A stretch of 64,000 nucleotides of DNA, taken from assembly GCF_018320785.1 (NCBI RefSeq), contig NC_054885.1:7576921-7640920 (forward strand), written 5' to 3'. Under the pieces are notes generated by a model, which ran no database searches, was not told where the DNA came from, and was given only the letters and a program-made list of their open reading frames with translations. The first letter of the stretch is position 1. Each line of letters begins with the position of its first letter. This DNA comes from Cheilinus undulatus (Eukaryota > Chordata > Actinopteri > Labriformes > Labridae). A program made the translations under genes and the position numbers. Of this stretch, positions 1-13,100 are shown in pieces.

Positions 1-299
<299 letters not shown>

Positions 300-310
<11 letters not shown>

Positions 311-770
311 CCTTTTTCTTCCTCCTCTTCTTCTCTCATTCAACCCAGACAACCTACTCTCCAGCAACAATGTCTCACTCCTCCCCTCAAGGATTTCAAG
401 ACTTTCCCAGGCCAGGTAGAAAATGAAATCGCTCCAGCGAGTTATTCGTCTTTCCGAGTTCTCCTTCACGTTGTACGTGCTGGAAGACCTCAAGAGAGGT
501 GACAAGAAAGCATCTTGATCAGATGTCTGACCTACCAGCAGACTCTTTTCAGTGTGACTCAGCAGCTGCTCTACTCCATGGTCCCTCTGAAGGTCAGATC
601 TTCTCATCGTATCTCTAAGGCTGAGCCTATAGCCACCATGCTGAGAAATCTCATTTCAGCTGCATGTCAATAAAATTCTTTCAGCCTCAACCTGAAGCTC
701 ATGACCATAGGGGAGGGTTTGAGCGAAGGTTGACCAGTAAATTGAGAGCATGCTAACAACGTAAAAGGTA
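300..770 (-). mobile_element. LINE 3' fragment (non-LTR retrotransposon), antisense
   Basis: Read on the minus strand, this resembles the end of a common fish LINE reverse-transcriptase ORF and its tail. Cues are 'LAWE.LEILE' near 390-430, the 'SDLQRD' stretch, and the '...CTCATGACCATAGG...' strand seen near 700. A (GGAT)n tail follows at the left. It carries frame breaks and is clearly dead. The copy at 49.9-51.4 kb on the plus strand ends with the same motif series and seems to be the same family. Clade not assigned. Confidence 0.65.
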
Positions 771-930
771 CAACATCTCACTCTGTAATCAGTGACAGAA
801 GTCTACCTGTTTCCTCTAGAGAACCATGGCCTCAGACTTAGTGGTGATGACCCTCATCCCAGACCCTTCACACTCAGCTGCAAACTGACAAAATGCCTGA
901 CCTATTCTGTGAACCTCTAGGTGTTTGTAC

Positions 931-2002
931 CTGGAAGGCCATGTTGGGGATATAAACGAGCTCATTGTGCGTCAGGTCTAACATGTTGAGCAGGCCGAGC
1001 TGAGTGAACGCTCCAGGTCGGATCTCCTCGATACGATTATGATCCAGAAACAACTCCTTCAGGGAGGAGAGACCATCGAAGGACTCCTGCAAAGATGGGA
1101 GGATAGGAGAGGAATGAAGAGGAGGAGTGATTAAGATGCTTCCTATAATACTCAGAGAGCATCATCCCAGTGGCTCCGCCCCCTCACATACCTGATACAG
1201 GACGTTGATCTTGTTGTGTGCCAGGTTCAGAGACACCAGTCGACCCAGACTCCTGAACGCCCCTTCTTTCACCTGGCTGATGTCACAGCGCTGCAGGTTC
1301 AGGTGAGTGAGGTAAGGTGTGTGAGTGAACGCCCCCCGAGACAGAACCTGCAGGGGGTTGTTCCTCAGGTCCAGCTTCAGAGAAATCTGAGACACAAATG
1401 ATAACGACTGAGTCAGAGCAGATCTATGATAGAATTCTATGTTGCTGTACATATGAGTATGATCTCTGCCGCTATGCGTGATGAAGGATGAGATAAACTG
1501 TTGCTCACTGGAAAAAAATTCACAAAACCAAGGGGCAAACTCTGTGATGGAAAAATAAAGATATTGCAAAAATATTGCACATTGATAAAGAGAAATTTTT
1601 TGCACTTTTTTGCTTAGCTCTCTGGCTAAGGGGGGGCCCTATCCAGTTTTCTTTCTGGGGCCTAAAATCCCTAACTACACCCCTGGCAGGAGGTTCCACA
1701 GACATAGCTTATCTTAACTTGAAATGATTCTGTACGAATTAAGCTTACATTGAAATGAATATTTTGAATGTATTAAACTCTCATCCCCAGAGCTCGTCCT
1801 CTTCAGCTGGGTGAAAGAGGCGTTTCACTTTTAAATTCCTCACCTCGTCTAGAGTCGGGGGAACCTCTGTTAAATTCTTTCTGAGGCAGGAGACTGTGAG
1901 TTTGGCGTGATCACAGCTGCACAGTTTGGGACATTTGAATGCTTCAACAGAGGAAGTCAGAGCTGAAAGGAGCAGGGCGAGGGCAGCAGGGAACAAACAC
2001 AT
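931..2002 (-). CDS. chadl: Chondroadherin-like protein, N-terminal part (partial gene)
   Basis: Three coding exons read on the minus strand: 2002-1844 (signal peptide and LRR N-terminal cap), 1386-1192 and 1086-931, all phase 0 with GT-AG ends. The protein starts MCLFPAALALLLSALTSSVEA, a clear signal peptide, then CPKLCSCD...VSC, the cysteine-rich LRRNT cap. Leucine-rich repeats follow ('LDLRNNPLQVL', 'LTHLNLQRCDI', 'LVSLNLAHNKI', 'LKELFLDHNRI', 'LNMLDLTHNELVYIPNMAFQ'). These track human CHADL closely ('LNLAHNALVYLPAMAFQ'). The family is a secreted collagen-binding small leucine-rich protein of cartilage matrix. The remaining exons must lie left of position 1. CHADL sits beside RANGAP1 on human 22q13, which supports the call. 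Other LRR matrix proteins are possible but fit less well. Confidence 0.85.
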
Positions 2003-2039
2003 CTGGAAGATGACAGAGAGAATAGCAAGAGCTTAACAA

Positions 2040-2330
2040 ATCAAGAGATATAGCATTTTCAAAAATCTAAGTGTCATGTAGTTAAATACTACATGCTGAA
2101 TAAAGATGTACGTGTCAGGTATGAAAGCCACTGCTGACAATGGCCCTGATGACGACCTGAGCAGGTCACAACATGAAGGTACACTTGAATGTAAAATGAG
2201 AGTGTTTGAATTCTATTAATCAAACCCTATAGTGTGCCATTGATGGTGTGAAGAGGTTGTTGAAATGTGTAAATAACATGCATTTTAAACTTGAAGATTC
2301 TCTGCTGAACACATGTTCATTTACATTTTA
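2040..2330. other. Gap: chadl intron 1, left part
   Basis: Intronic sequence upstream of the start-codon exon of chadl. No exon, RNA gene or recognisable repeat is seen here. Confidence 0.5.
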
Positions 2331-2396
2331 AGTGGATGGAACTGTTGAGTTCCACACACTTTTCCAAATGTTGCCAACATATTTGTGCAATTTAGA
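2330..2396 (+). repeat. Single unit of the 'ATGTTGCCAACATATTTG' satellite
   Basis: CACTTTTCCAAATGTTGCC followed by AACATATTTGTGCAATTTAG matches the unit of the array at 61.64-62.40 kb, in the same orientation. It lies alone here, in chadl intron 1. Confidence 0.7.
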
Positions 2397-2414
2397 TGAT
2401 TGTCTAAGGAACAA

Positions 2415-2905
2415 ATGAAAAACATATGAAAAACAATACAAAAAAAAAGAATAAAAAAACGGATAAAAAACAAACAAAAAACAAACAAAGAAAAATGAAC
2501 GAAAAACAAACAAAAATAGAAACGAAAAATTATCTAAAAAATGAATGAAAAAAAACCCTGAAAAACAAACATAAAAATGATTGAAAAAAATGACTGAAAA
2601 ATGATAGAGAAAAAAGGTAGAAAAACAAACAAAAAACAAAAAAAAACTGAAAAACAAACAAAAAACGAACGAAGAAAACAAAAGAAAAAAACTAACAAAA
2701 AACGATCAAAAAAAATGATTGAAAAATGAACAAAGAAAAAAATCACCAACGAAAAAATGAACGAAAAAAGATTTGAAAAAAACAAACAAACAAACAAGAA
2801 AAGGATTGAGAAACAATTGAAAAATGAACCAAAATAAAATTGAAAAACAATAGAAGAAACAATCGAAAAACGAACGAAAAAATAAAACAAAACAAAGATG
2901 ATCAA
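2415..2905. repeat. A-rich degenerate tandem tract (AAAAACAAACAAAAAATGAAC type)
   Basis: About 490 bases of short A-rich words (AAAAACAAAC, AAAAAATGAACGA, AAAAACGAACG) repeated irregularly with almost no T or G runs on the plus strand. It makes long Phe/Ser-rich frames on the minus strand that have no coding character. It probably arose by slippage from an A-rich repeat tail. Confidence 0.85.
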
Positions 2906-3401
2906 TGTCTGCAATTGTTGGTGATCAAATTAAATAATTTCCCAAATTATCAAGAAGTGTAAGCCAATTCCTGCACTCTATAAAGACAATGGAACTGAAA
3001 AGGAGCCTTTAAAAAAAAAAAAGTCAATGTTTTAGTGCAATTCAGTGCAAGACATTGCTTTCTCTTTTGTTTAGTTTCTCTTTTTTGTTTTTTGTTTGTT
3101 TTTTTATTTAAAAAAGTGTTTTATGAGAAATAAATCTTTTCCAAGGGTTGAATGTAGCCCACTATGGATAGGGTTAACAGACATTCCCTAAGAATGAGAT
3201 GACTGGGTCTCTTTGTCAAAAATTAATTTCAGGTTCCAGATTCAATAATGCTGTATGTTTTTTTTTTTAGCATGTGATTTTTGGCTTTTTATAATTTTTG
3301 ATTTAGACACAGGGAGTGTACAGAATACTAAGACAACACAAGGGTTAAATAGGAAATATTCATCAAAGAACAATGGAGGGAAAAGCAGAAAACTGTCTTA
3401 C

Positions 3402-3535
3402 CTTCAGCAGAGCCAAAGCGTCTCGGCTCGTTTCAGGATCATGAATTTAAACAGATGTTACAGAGTAAAAGACTGAATCTTCAGCTCCAGTCTGCAGCTT
3501 ACCCTCATGTATCTCCCTCTTTGTGTTTAAGGTGT
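3402..3535 (-). other. chadl: Candidate 5' UTR exon of chadl
   Basis: On the minus strand a strong splice donor (GTAAGA) lies just left of 3402, and an acceptor CAG sits directly before the chadl start codon at 2003-2005. The coding exon therefore needs an upstream leader exon, and this is the best donor seen. The upstream limit (transcription start) is not visible and is a guess. Confidence 0.45.
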
Positions 3536-3959
3536 TTCAGTGCGAGCGCCCCACAAACACGACTTTGATAAATTCTTCAGAGCTGACCTCTGATCTCTGC
3601 ATATTCACACCTCTGCTTCACTTCTTCTGTTTCACACACAAACATCAGTGGAAACTGGCTCTCTACGTCTAAACTGATATAACATAAAACTTCATTTAAA
3701 GGGCCAGGCTTTTATTTCCATCATCTGGTGTTTCACATCCACATTGATGCTGTGACTGCATGTCTTATATGTCTGGTTTTCAGCATTATGGGGCGGTGAA
3801 AAGAGCACAGCACAGTGCCTCTTTAACACCCCTGTTACTGCTGCAGACGCCAGACAATGGCATTGATAGTGAAGGGGCGTAAATATCACTGCTTCAAACG
3901 GCACTGTGAATCAGGTTACAGAAATGACCCTGCTTTTACTTGGGACAGGCTCAAATATG

Positions 3960-4678
3960 AGACAGGCCTTTATTAATTTTGAATTTACACCAGGAAGAAT
4001 ATTTCACCAGCCACAACAAGACCTGTTAAATCCAGAAATCCCTTAAATAAAACCTGTCGGGCAAAGTGAGGAGGACTAAAAGACCCCAGAGAGCAACACA
4101 TTATGCTGCCATCCAATTAAAAGGTTACAGAGCCATTTCTAAAGCTTTGGAACTCCAGCAAACAATGGTGAGAGCCATTATCCACAAATGGAGAAAACTT
4201 GGAACAGTGGTGAACCTTGGATGACTCCGAGTGTGCAACGACGACTCATCCAGGAGGTCACTACAGAACCCAGAATGACATCTTAAGACCAGTACTTGAC
4301 TTAGTTAAGGTCAGAGTTCATGATTCAACAGCAAAAAAAGACACAGGGCAAAAATGGCCTCATGGGAGAGTTACAAGGCCAAAACCACTGCTGACAAAAA
4401 AGAACACAAAGGCTCGTCTCACATTTGACAAAAATCATCATAAAGATCCCAAAGACTTTTGGGAAAATATTCTGACTGATGAGGCAAAAGGGGAATTTTT
4501 GGAAGGTGTGTGTCCAGTTACAGCTAGAGTAAACTTTAGACTCAAGTCTGAAGAAGAGCATGCTGGCTCCAAACGTCACTTGATAGTTAATAAACGCCTG
4601 ATATGGGAGCTCCTTGGTGTGCGGAACTGTTCTCCTGGCCTAATCGGTCAATTTTTATGAACCTGAATTTGGTAAAAG
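3960..4678 (+). mobile_element. Tc1-like DNA transposon remnant
   Basis: Plus-strand frames give typical fish Tc1 transposase pieces: a helix-turn-helix-like stretch around 4085-4215, then 'KARLTFDKNHHKDPKDFWENIL.TDEAK' around 4400-4490. The latter is the conserved block before the second catalytic Asp (family form 'DFW.NVLWSDE'). The frame is broken several times, and the third catalytic residue region and clear terminal repeats are missing. An hAT element sits directly after it. Confidence 0.8.
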
Positions 4679-4686
4679 CTCTAGGG

Positions 4687-5236
4687 TAGGACTATTCAAT
4701 TACAAATTCAACTGGGCCACATTTTAAAACCAAGAAATGTAGCCGGGCCAGACATACTCAGTGTCCAGTAAGCAGCTGGTAATGTCAAATTTGGAACCAA
4801 TACAGATCAATTTGATGAAAAATATGCACTTTTTATTCTTGGTTTCCCTTTTGAATTTTGCAACATGACAAAAACACATCAAAAAGTGCATTAAAAAAGA
4901 AATGTAGAAATGTCTTTTTTTCACTTGAATAAAATAAAATAAATAGAATGAAAAAATAAAAACAAATTCTGCAAATAATTTTGGTCACATCATACCCAGG
5001 CATATCTTAAAGTGCATAAAAACTAAATTTGCACAGTTGTAGCTACAGTTGAAAAGGACATGTTTTATACCCGATATCTTGAGGCTTCTTCTGTCAGCAA
5101 TGCAAGCCACAGAGTGTTGCATTCATGGTCTGAAATACTGTGGTAATTTGTATCTCTGGCGTGACCACAGGCTAGGTCACTTGGGAGTTGGTTCTGGGCC
5201 GCACGTGGCCCCTGGGTCAATAATCAAAGAGGCCTG
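4687..5236. mobile_element. Non-autonomous hAT element with 8-bp target duplication
   Basis: A 550-base element starting TAGGACTATTCAATTAC and ending CAAAGAGGCCTG. It is bounded by the exact 8-bp duplication CTCTAGGG at 4679-4686 and 5237-5244. Eight-base duplications are the hallmark of hAT insertions. No transposase frame is present. Its right part contains the 'GGGCCGCACGTGGCCC' stretch often seen near such ends. Confidence 0.85.
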
Positions 5237-5249
5237 CTCTAGGGTTACA

Positions 5250-5900
5250 TAGATGTTTTTACCTGAAGAAAGTTCAGGAATTGAAGTCCATTATTTAGGG
5301 TTACACTTTTTGTAGACAAATATTTGATGCCAAACAAAGAAAAATGTATAGTTTTTGCACAGCACTGGTGCCTTTTGGATTTCATGTTGGGACTCAGCTG
5401 CTGACTTCCTGAACCATTAGGGGAGATTGTTTGCATTATACATGCTTATCATTCTTCATTTTTGTTAATGTTGGCTGTGTTCATGTACATGGCATTAATT
5501 TTGGCAAGATTGGGTATTCTTATTAGATCTTGTTATCGCCAGCTCAGCTCCAACAGTAAGTTTATAATACTCTGTTAAGCTGTTAAGAGCAAAAATGCAC
5601 CATTGAAACACATTCAAACTGTAATTTTTGATTTCACTTCCATTTAGCGTAACACAAGCATTTGATCATATCGGGGAGTCAATCTGGGCTTAGCCTTGGA
5701 GTTGATCTTATTTACTACTCTCTACCAGGTGGCATCATTTTGACCACATTTGGCATATGGAGAAAAACATGCTAAACATGCAAAAAATGATGATGCATAA
5801 AAATCAGTGTTAGTTATTGATACATCCCTGGCTGTAATAATTCAACACAAAGATTACATTGCATGAAGCACATTTAAAAATATATAATCTTTCATCAAAA
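5250..5900. other. Gap: chadl-rangap1 spacer
   Basis: AT-rich spacer. No gene, RNA or recognisable repeat is seen. Confidence 0.5.
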
Positions 5901-5911
5901 ACAATGGTGGA

Positions 5912-6080
5912 GGGGCGCAGATGGCCTAGTGGTTTGGGGCACGCCCCATGTATGAGGACAGACTGGGTTTGAACCCAGCCAGCGGCCCCTTCCTGCATAT
6001 CTCTCGTCCCTGTGATCAACTATCCACGGTCCGTCTTTATCAAATAAAGGCATAAAAAGCCCAATATTAATCCAAAAAAA
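5912..6080 (+). mobile_element. tRNA-derived SINE
   Basis: The head GGGGCGCAGATGGCCTAGTGG holds an A-box-like pol III promoter and GGTTTGAACCC is a B-box. The tail has 'TCAAATAAAGGCATAAAAAGCCC' followed by an A-rich end. The copy at 27986-28180 (minus) is the same family, with the same head, B-box and tail. It lies in the spacer downstream of rangap1. Confidence 0.85.
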
Positions 6081-6089
6081 TAAATTAAT

Positions 6090-6700
6090 TTAAAAAAAAC
6101 ATAGTGGCATCAAGACAAAAAAATAGCATTCAAAGGGTTAAAATCTTTTAAAAATTAATGGATATTTGACATCAATAATGAGGACAGTTGTAGGAAAAAA
6201 TACCACCATGAAAGTAGAATGAAATATTGAGATACACAATATTTCTTATAGCTACCCTTTGAAAAGTAATATTAAAACAATCCCTATGGGTTAAAATTTT
6301 CCTTGCAAGTTGCCTCTTAATTTGTGTTTACACCTGACCAAATGCGCTGTATTTTATCTTGTTAGCAAACTTGTCTGAACTTCCAAATCTTCTTATTCTC
6401 TCCTCCATTCACAATTTATAAATTCACATATCAAATGCTGACATACAGGGTGATGTAAATGCCATTTCACACAAACTCTCAAATGAATAAGCATATTCAA
6501 AAAGCTGTGAAATAAAAAGAATTAATTTAACATGGACTAGAAAGTGAAATTTTGATCAGACAGATCCCAGTCAAAGTGCCTTCTAAAATCATAGTCTACT
6601 TACTGGAAAAAGAGACTTTTTAAGATATGTTATGACCCAATATAAAAAAAAATCAGCTAGACTTTCCAAGGATCTACCAAAATCCTACTAATCAAAAACA
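6090..6700. other. Gap: AT-rich spacer downstream of rangap1
   Basis: AT-rich sequence with no feature I can support. Confidence 0.5.
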
Positions 6701-6726
6701 AGAGAAGACAGCTGAAACACAAACAC

Positions 6727-6732
6727 TTTATT
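6727..6732 (-). terminator. rangap1: Poly(A) signal of rangap1
   Basis: AATAAA on the minus strand about 370 bases after the rangap1 stop codon at 7104-7106. It is the best-placed cleavage signal and implies a 3' UTR of roughly 390 bases. Confidence 0.65.
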
Positions 6733-7103
6733 ATTGTAACAGAATAGAACACTGTACATACATATCTCATTACAGAAAACTCATTTAATTTTAAATCCCT
6801 TTTGATTGTTCTGAAGTACTTCATTTTATTTTGATGATATCAATATCATCAATCGTTACTTTAATATTTAACATATAAAAGAGGTGAATAATAAAGGTTT
6901 ATGTTATCAAATGTACAGCAGCTGATGCTTTCAGACCAGATAAGTACTGTTTAAATTTATAATCTGAGCTCCAGACATAAACTAGGATCATGAAGACCCC
7001 ACTGTCAGTGCAGAGTGAGTGTACACAAACATGTAGTACACGATAAAAACATTTAAAGTCCAGTCCAAACAGAGGAGTGTGTGTTCATGTGTGTGTTTAA
7101 TCC

Positions 7104-10100
7104 TCAGCTCTCAGCTCTGATTCTCTGTAGAGTTGTATTCAGACTGTTTCTGGCATTAACACACGACTCCAGGGCTTTGTTGTTTCTGTGAAAGAAAAGA
7201 TTCAGTGTTAGAGAACTGCTCATTACGATATGTTAACACAGATTTATATCTGTAATCAAGAGGTTTTCCTCTGTTCTTTGTGTCAGTGCTTCTGAAACAG
7301 CATTTGATATCTGATACAGTGGCTATAAAAAGTATTCACCCCCTTGGATGTTTTAACCTTTTATTGATCAATCAATCATGGTCAATATACCTTGGCTCTA
7401 TTTCTAAGAAATAAAAAACTCTTTAAAGTCAAAGTGAAACCAGATTTCTGCAAAGTAAATTACAATACAAATATGTAATGTTAAATAAGTGACTGCATAA
7501 ATATTCAGCCCCTTCAGTATTCAGTAGATGCACCTTTGGCTGCAATCACAGCATTGAGTCCATATGGTTAGGTGTACCTTTACAAAAAGCCCGGCTGCTG
7601 AGAAGCATCCCCACAGCATGATGCTGTCACCACCGTGCTCCACAGTGAGGATAGTGTGTTTGTGGTGATATCAGTGTTTGGCGTCTCATAGTCTTATCAG
7701 ACCAAAGAACTTCGTTCTTCCTCTTGACCACGGAGTCTCCCACATGCCTTTTGGTGAACTCTAGCCCAGATTTAATCTAAATTTTCTTCAACAGTGTCTT
7801 TCTCTTTGCCACTCTCCCTTAAAGCTTTGACTGGTGAAGAACAAAGAGCCTTTCTTGGCAGAGATGTTTTTTCTCTTCTCCCCTGCATGAGTTTTATCCA
7901 CCAACAAGCTCTAATGGTTGTAAACTGCGGCAGGAGCAGCCTGGAGCATGTTACCACTAGAGCTGTACATGCCACGACCTCATTTTGTCTTGCTGCTTTG
8001 ATTTGCCCAAAATTAATGAGACAGAAGGTTCGTCCAATCAACAGAGAATTTTTTTTTAAGTTCTGCCACTCAAACACTTTGTATGTGAGGATTTCCAGAT
8101 ATATATGAAGATATAAGGATATAAGAAGATGAGACTCAAAGGTAAACACTTTGTCCAGGATGTTGTGGACCAAGAATTGACAGCATTTATGCTGCAGAGG
8201 TAAACGCCACAGGGATAAGAAAATCTTGACTAAAAGTTGTTGTCTTGCTGAATTGAATGACAAATATGTCTGATAGGCTCTTTAAGGCCCCGTCCACACG
8301 GAGACGAATTCAGGAGTCAAGTTTTTGGTCATATCTGTGTTTCATCCACACGGAAACGGCATTTTGGCTGACTGTAAACGATACTTTTTGAAAACGGGTC
8401 CCAGAGTGCACAAATCCGACTACCGTTTCATCTCCGTGAGGACGGCCAACCGCATCTTTCTTGAAACGATTATGTCACACATAGTGTAGCTCTTAAGATG
8501 CCTGCGCTGGTCCGGCTAAAACAACAATGGCGGATTACAGGGTAGTGTTCGTGCTGCAGAAGCTACTGACCTTGTTATGGCTTTTACAGCAAAATCTGTT
8601 GCTCCTTTACCATCACCACGAAACGCATACACCAAATGTTCTTAAATCCAACACGGAATGTAAATGTATGAGCTAAATAAACATGTTTGATCCCTGAGAG
8701 GACATTTAAATATTTGTCCTCACAAAAAAAAGTGAATAAACTCATTAACTAACATTAAACTCTCACCAGAGAGTGTCCTCCACTGTTATAACACCACGTG
8801 ACAATCATTCATGTTTGTGTTCCCAGGATATAAAATTAGTATGTAGTACCTGCTGATTGGCTCACTGTGGCGCCCTTACCGGGACATGAAGGCTTCAAGT
8901 ATAGACACGTTCTCTTTGGGGAAATATTCTTGCTGAACGACGTGCTCCAAGGCGAGGAGGTGACCAGGAGCGACTCGCATCGGCTTCACTTTATCCTCAC
9001 TCTGGAAAACAGAAAACATGCAACAAAAAGAGAAGAGGCTCAGAGCAAAGTAAAGAAACCAAGAGACAGCAGAGGATAACGGTGATGATACATAGCAGTA
9101 TTTAATCATATTCATCAGACCTTAATGAGTCCGAGCAGAACCAACAGAGACGACACAAAGCTGTATCCTTGGAAGGACGAGGAGGAAAAAGCTTTCGTCA
9201 GGAGAGCATCTGTGAGGGGGAAAAAACAGAAATAAACTTGTATTTCAAAACACTGAGAACGTGCGGATAGCAATGTTTCCAGGTGACTTTGTTTTTATTC
9301 AGCTAAAATGCACATTTAAATTTTGTTTTGACTAGTCTAAAGAGGAGGAAATGTTTAGAAAATAGTTGAATTCATCACAGGGTCTTACTTGGGTGTATGA
9401 TGTAAGGCTGGTACGGAGAGCAGAGTGTGGCTAAAGTTAGCAGCTAGCTCCACTAGCCCTCTCCCTTTTTGTAGATCTATATTCTTAATGTGCTTACTCA
9501 TCAGTTCTGTTGAGTAGTTATACATGATCATAACTCTAAACAGCCTGAAAACAGATTAATTTCTGTTCTATAGTTCAGTAACCTTGCAAAGCTAATGCGA
9601 AGCTGATTTACCCATAAAGATGTGACAGACAGAACATTCATCCAATCACCCTCCGAGTTTTTTTCAAAGGCTCTGCCCTTTCCCAAACACTGTCTGTGGG
9701 AAGTGGTCCAGATGGATGTGTGAAACAGGGTCCTGGGGTCCATACTTTGCCAAGTGTGGACCCCAGGAAGAGTAGTTGCTACTTAGGTAGTGGCTAATGG
9801 GGATCCAAATACAATAAATAAATGTAAAAAAAAGTTGTGAACAGTTGAAAACATGGCCTTTATGTAGCGTTTCTCTGTGTTTTTATATGAGAACAGATGT
9901 CAGACAGAAAAAGTCTCACCTATACTCTCCAGAACGGCGTTCTTCACCTCGTTGTTCTCCTCTTTGTAAACAGACGCGATCTTCAGGAAGGCTTCAGCTG
10001 TTTTTGAAGCATCTGAAACATCCACCTAAACACAGAGAAGAACAAATAACATTAAAACACACTCAGCGTTATCTAAATAACCATGAAAATATTTCATTTT

Positions 10101-13100
10101 TTAAGTAACTGCAGCCCTGACTCAAGTCTTTCAGCCTTTGATATCTTTCAGACTGAGTCGGTTTAGGGTAAAATCCTCTCCGTGTGTACCTGCTGTTCGA
10201 TGAGTGCCGCTCTCTTCGCTCCCAAGTTGATCAGTTTGTCTGGAGACGGGAAGCTGAGGAAGGAGGAGACGTCTGGAGGTCGAGGGGCTGACGACGGAGT
10301 TGACGGCTAAAAGCGAGACGGGGAGAAAGGCATCCAAGATGTCAAAACTTTAAATATTTTTCTGTGTTTGAAACATTACAATCTTGGTTATTTTGATGAT
10401 CCTAGCTTAAAAAAGCATTCAGTTTTTTAAAAAATCAATCTAATTCACAAGACAGTAGCTTAGAAAGGAAACAAGTCTTTTAGAACTGCAGGCAAACTCC
10501 TGCACATAGTCTAAAACAAAAAAAAAAAAAATTGAAAGCGTTACAGAAACCTGAGTCTAATCCAGAGTCTCTGTCTTTGGAAAAGCGTTAGAGGATGAGG
10601 GAGATTAAATAAAGGGAGATTTTGAAAAATCCAGTGTGGTCACAAAGTTTTGAAGAGGGACAAAAAGCCAAAACATGTAATCAAACTTCAGATCTTCCAT
10701 CTGAACCAAAAGCTGCCAATAAAAGAGACTCTCCCTCGTCAGAAACGTCAGTCCTCTACAGCTTTATCCCCCTTTTTTTAATCTACAAATGCTTCTGATG
10801 TTGCTATTCAATTAAAACAGCGTGAAGAAATTTGTCTTCAATTTTTGGTAGTTAGAACCCAGAAATGATTCTGATGTTGTGAAAATGCCAATTGGCACCA
10901 ATCAGAGAGCTTTTAATCATAACAGATGTCTCTAACCTTGATGTTTTCCTCTGCCTCCTCTTCTTCCTCCGTTTCCTCTAGTTCCTCCTCGTCTACGTCC
11001 TCTTCATCCTCATCCTCGTCTTCATCCTCATCCTCGTCATCATCATCCTCTGGCTCGCCTTCATCATCACTGCAGGAGGAAAATAAAAGCTCTTGAGTGG
11101 AGATTTTGTTCTGAGATGAGAGATAGCTTTACCTGTCCTCTTCAGCTCCACACAGTTTTTCCAAAGGTTGCCAACGTATTCATGCAAACAGTGTGTACGA
11201 GTATCCCTGATATTGATATTATAAAAATGAGTGACCCAATATTTGGTGTCTAAAGCACCATTTGCTCTGGATTAGTATTACCTGGGGACTTCTGATAATG
11301 TGTGAAGTAGCAGAGAGCAGAAGTGTGCCACATACACCATAAAAAGCGTCAAGAAAAAGACTGCAAAAAAACACGATTACTAACCTAAATTACTGAGATG
11401 CCGATTTGCATGGGATTGGTATGCCGGTGGACCTCGGTTGTGTTAAAATATGGTCAGTAATTTGCCCTGGAATTTTTACTTTACAAACCACAGACATGGT
11501 CGCTTTACACAGGATTTAAAACAAACAAATCCTCTATAATTATAACTGATTATTAGAGGTCCACAGGTAATGCTAATCCCATGTGAACAGGGCTCAAAGA
11601 GACACCCAACACTGGGTAATTTCTTGTTTTTTGATTGCAGAAAAACTGCAACAATTCACGTCCAAACTGCAAAAGCTGCAAAAAATCATTGGCAACACTT
11701 CTGTATGGAATCACAGCTGTTGTTTTGGTCCATTTAGAAAGTCTGCAGGCGTCTGCCTGCAATACTTCAAAGCTTTTTTCTTCTCCAGCAAACCTGTCTT
11801 ATCGAACAAATGTAGTTTTTTAGAGATTCAGTGGGTTCTGAAACTATTATTCATTAATATCACAGAGATTCTATTACTTCAAAAGAAGTGGTGTCAAAAA
11901 TCTTACCAAAAACTGTCTGGATTGGCTCCTTTTTCCCCAACAGATAATTTCGAGGGTTTCTTTGACTTTTCCTGCACATTTCTTTCTACAGTTTTTGTTT
12001 TTACTAAAAAATTATCATGCACTGTATATACTGTACTCCACATTCTAATCTGCTTTTATCTTCTTTGTTCATATGTGCAATAAGACAAATAAAAGGGAAT
12101 TTAAAAGATAAGACCAGCTTGATGCACATCAGCTTTTCTGTATTTAGATCAAACTGATTCCATTTGATATTTCATAACAGGAAAACAAACTGGTGCAATG
12201 ATTACCTGAGTGATCCTAGAAGCTCTCCCATGTTCATGCCTTCCATCGAGTCTTTCAGAGCTTTACATCCGTCCTCTCCCAAACAATTACCTGAAACAAA
12301 ACATTTTATTCTCTCCTGTCAACAGAGACAAATTCAACGCAATAAAATACCTACATAAATCCCTACAAATGACAACCGAGAGGGAAAAAAAAGGACAAAA
12401 TCTGGTCTTTCAGGATCAGAAATAAGAAATTAAAGGCGTTTTTAAACTTTTAGAAACAATAGCAGCTGTTCGCTCCTTTTATTTTAAACTAAATCATAAA
12501 ACAAAACATACATCTTTATGTGAACATGGGTAAATTGCAGATTTGTACCGTTCAGGTCGAGTTTCTCCAGCTGATCTTTGTCTTTTACTGAACGTGCGAC
12601 AGCGAGAGCAGCTTCCTCTGTGATCTCTCCAAACGACAGGTTGAGCTCCTGGTTGATAAAGAGAGGAGTTTTAATACATTAGCACATGAAAGTTATCAGT
12701 ATGTCTACATGCAGTTAGAAAAGTTATTGTGCTAGTTTGACTAAAAATGCACGTGAACATGTTAGTCCTAATGCAATCGTATTAAAACAAATAGGACTAA
12801 GTAGTGGTGTTGAAAATTATCACTTCCACCATGCATCGTGATTAAAGCTGGGCAATTAATCGCAATATGGCCTGCTTCAATTTACGAATCGCACAAGTTG
12901 CAATATTTATTTAACTTGAAACGAGTCAAAATACCAGTTTAATAAATCCTATTTTTTGCAGCTGCAGAGATTTTTGCACATTATGCAAACATTCAAGTGT
13001 CAAATGTTTTACAATGGTTTACAAAATTCTCCCTTTCATGTTTTATGTATGTTTTTCCTAATCAAAATGATTGACATAAAATAATTATGCCCTTAAACAA

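Noticed and set aside
2321-2914. Long Phe/Ser-rich minus-strand reading frames
   Set aside because: They translate an A-rich tandem tract. No start context, domain or splice logic.
7772-8263. 163-codon minus-strand frame
   Set aside because: Covers the edge of a Tc1 relic and neighbouring intron. No domain.
11583-12083. 166-codon plus-strand frame
   Set aside because: Lies within a rangap1 intron opposite to the gene, with no recognisable domain and no codon bias. Chance frame.
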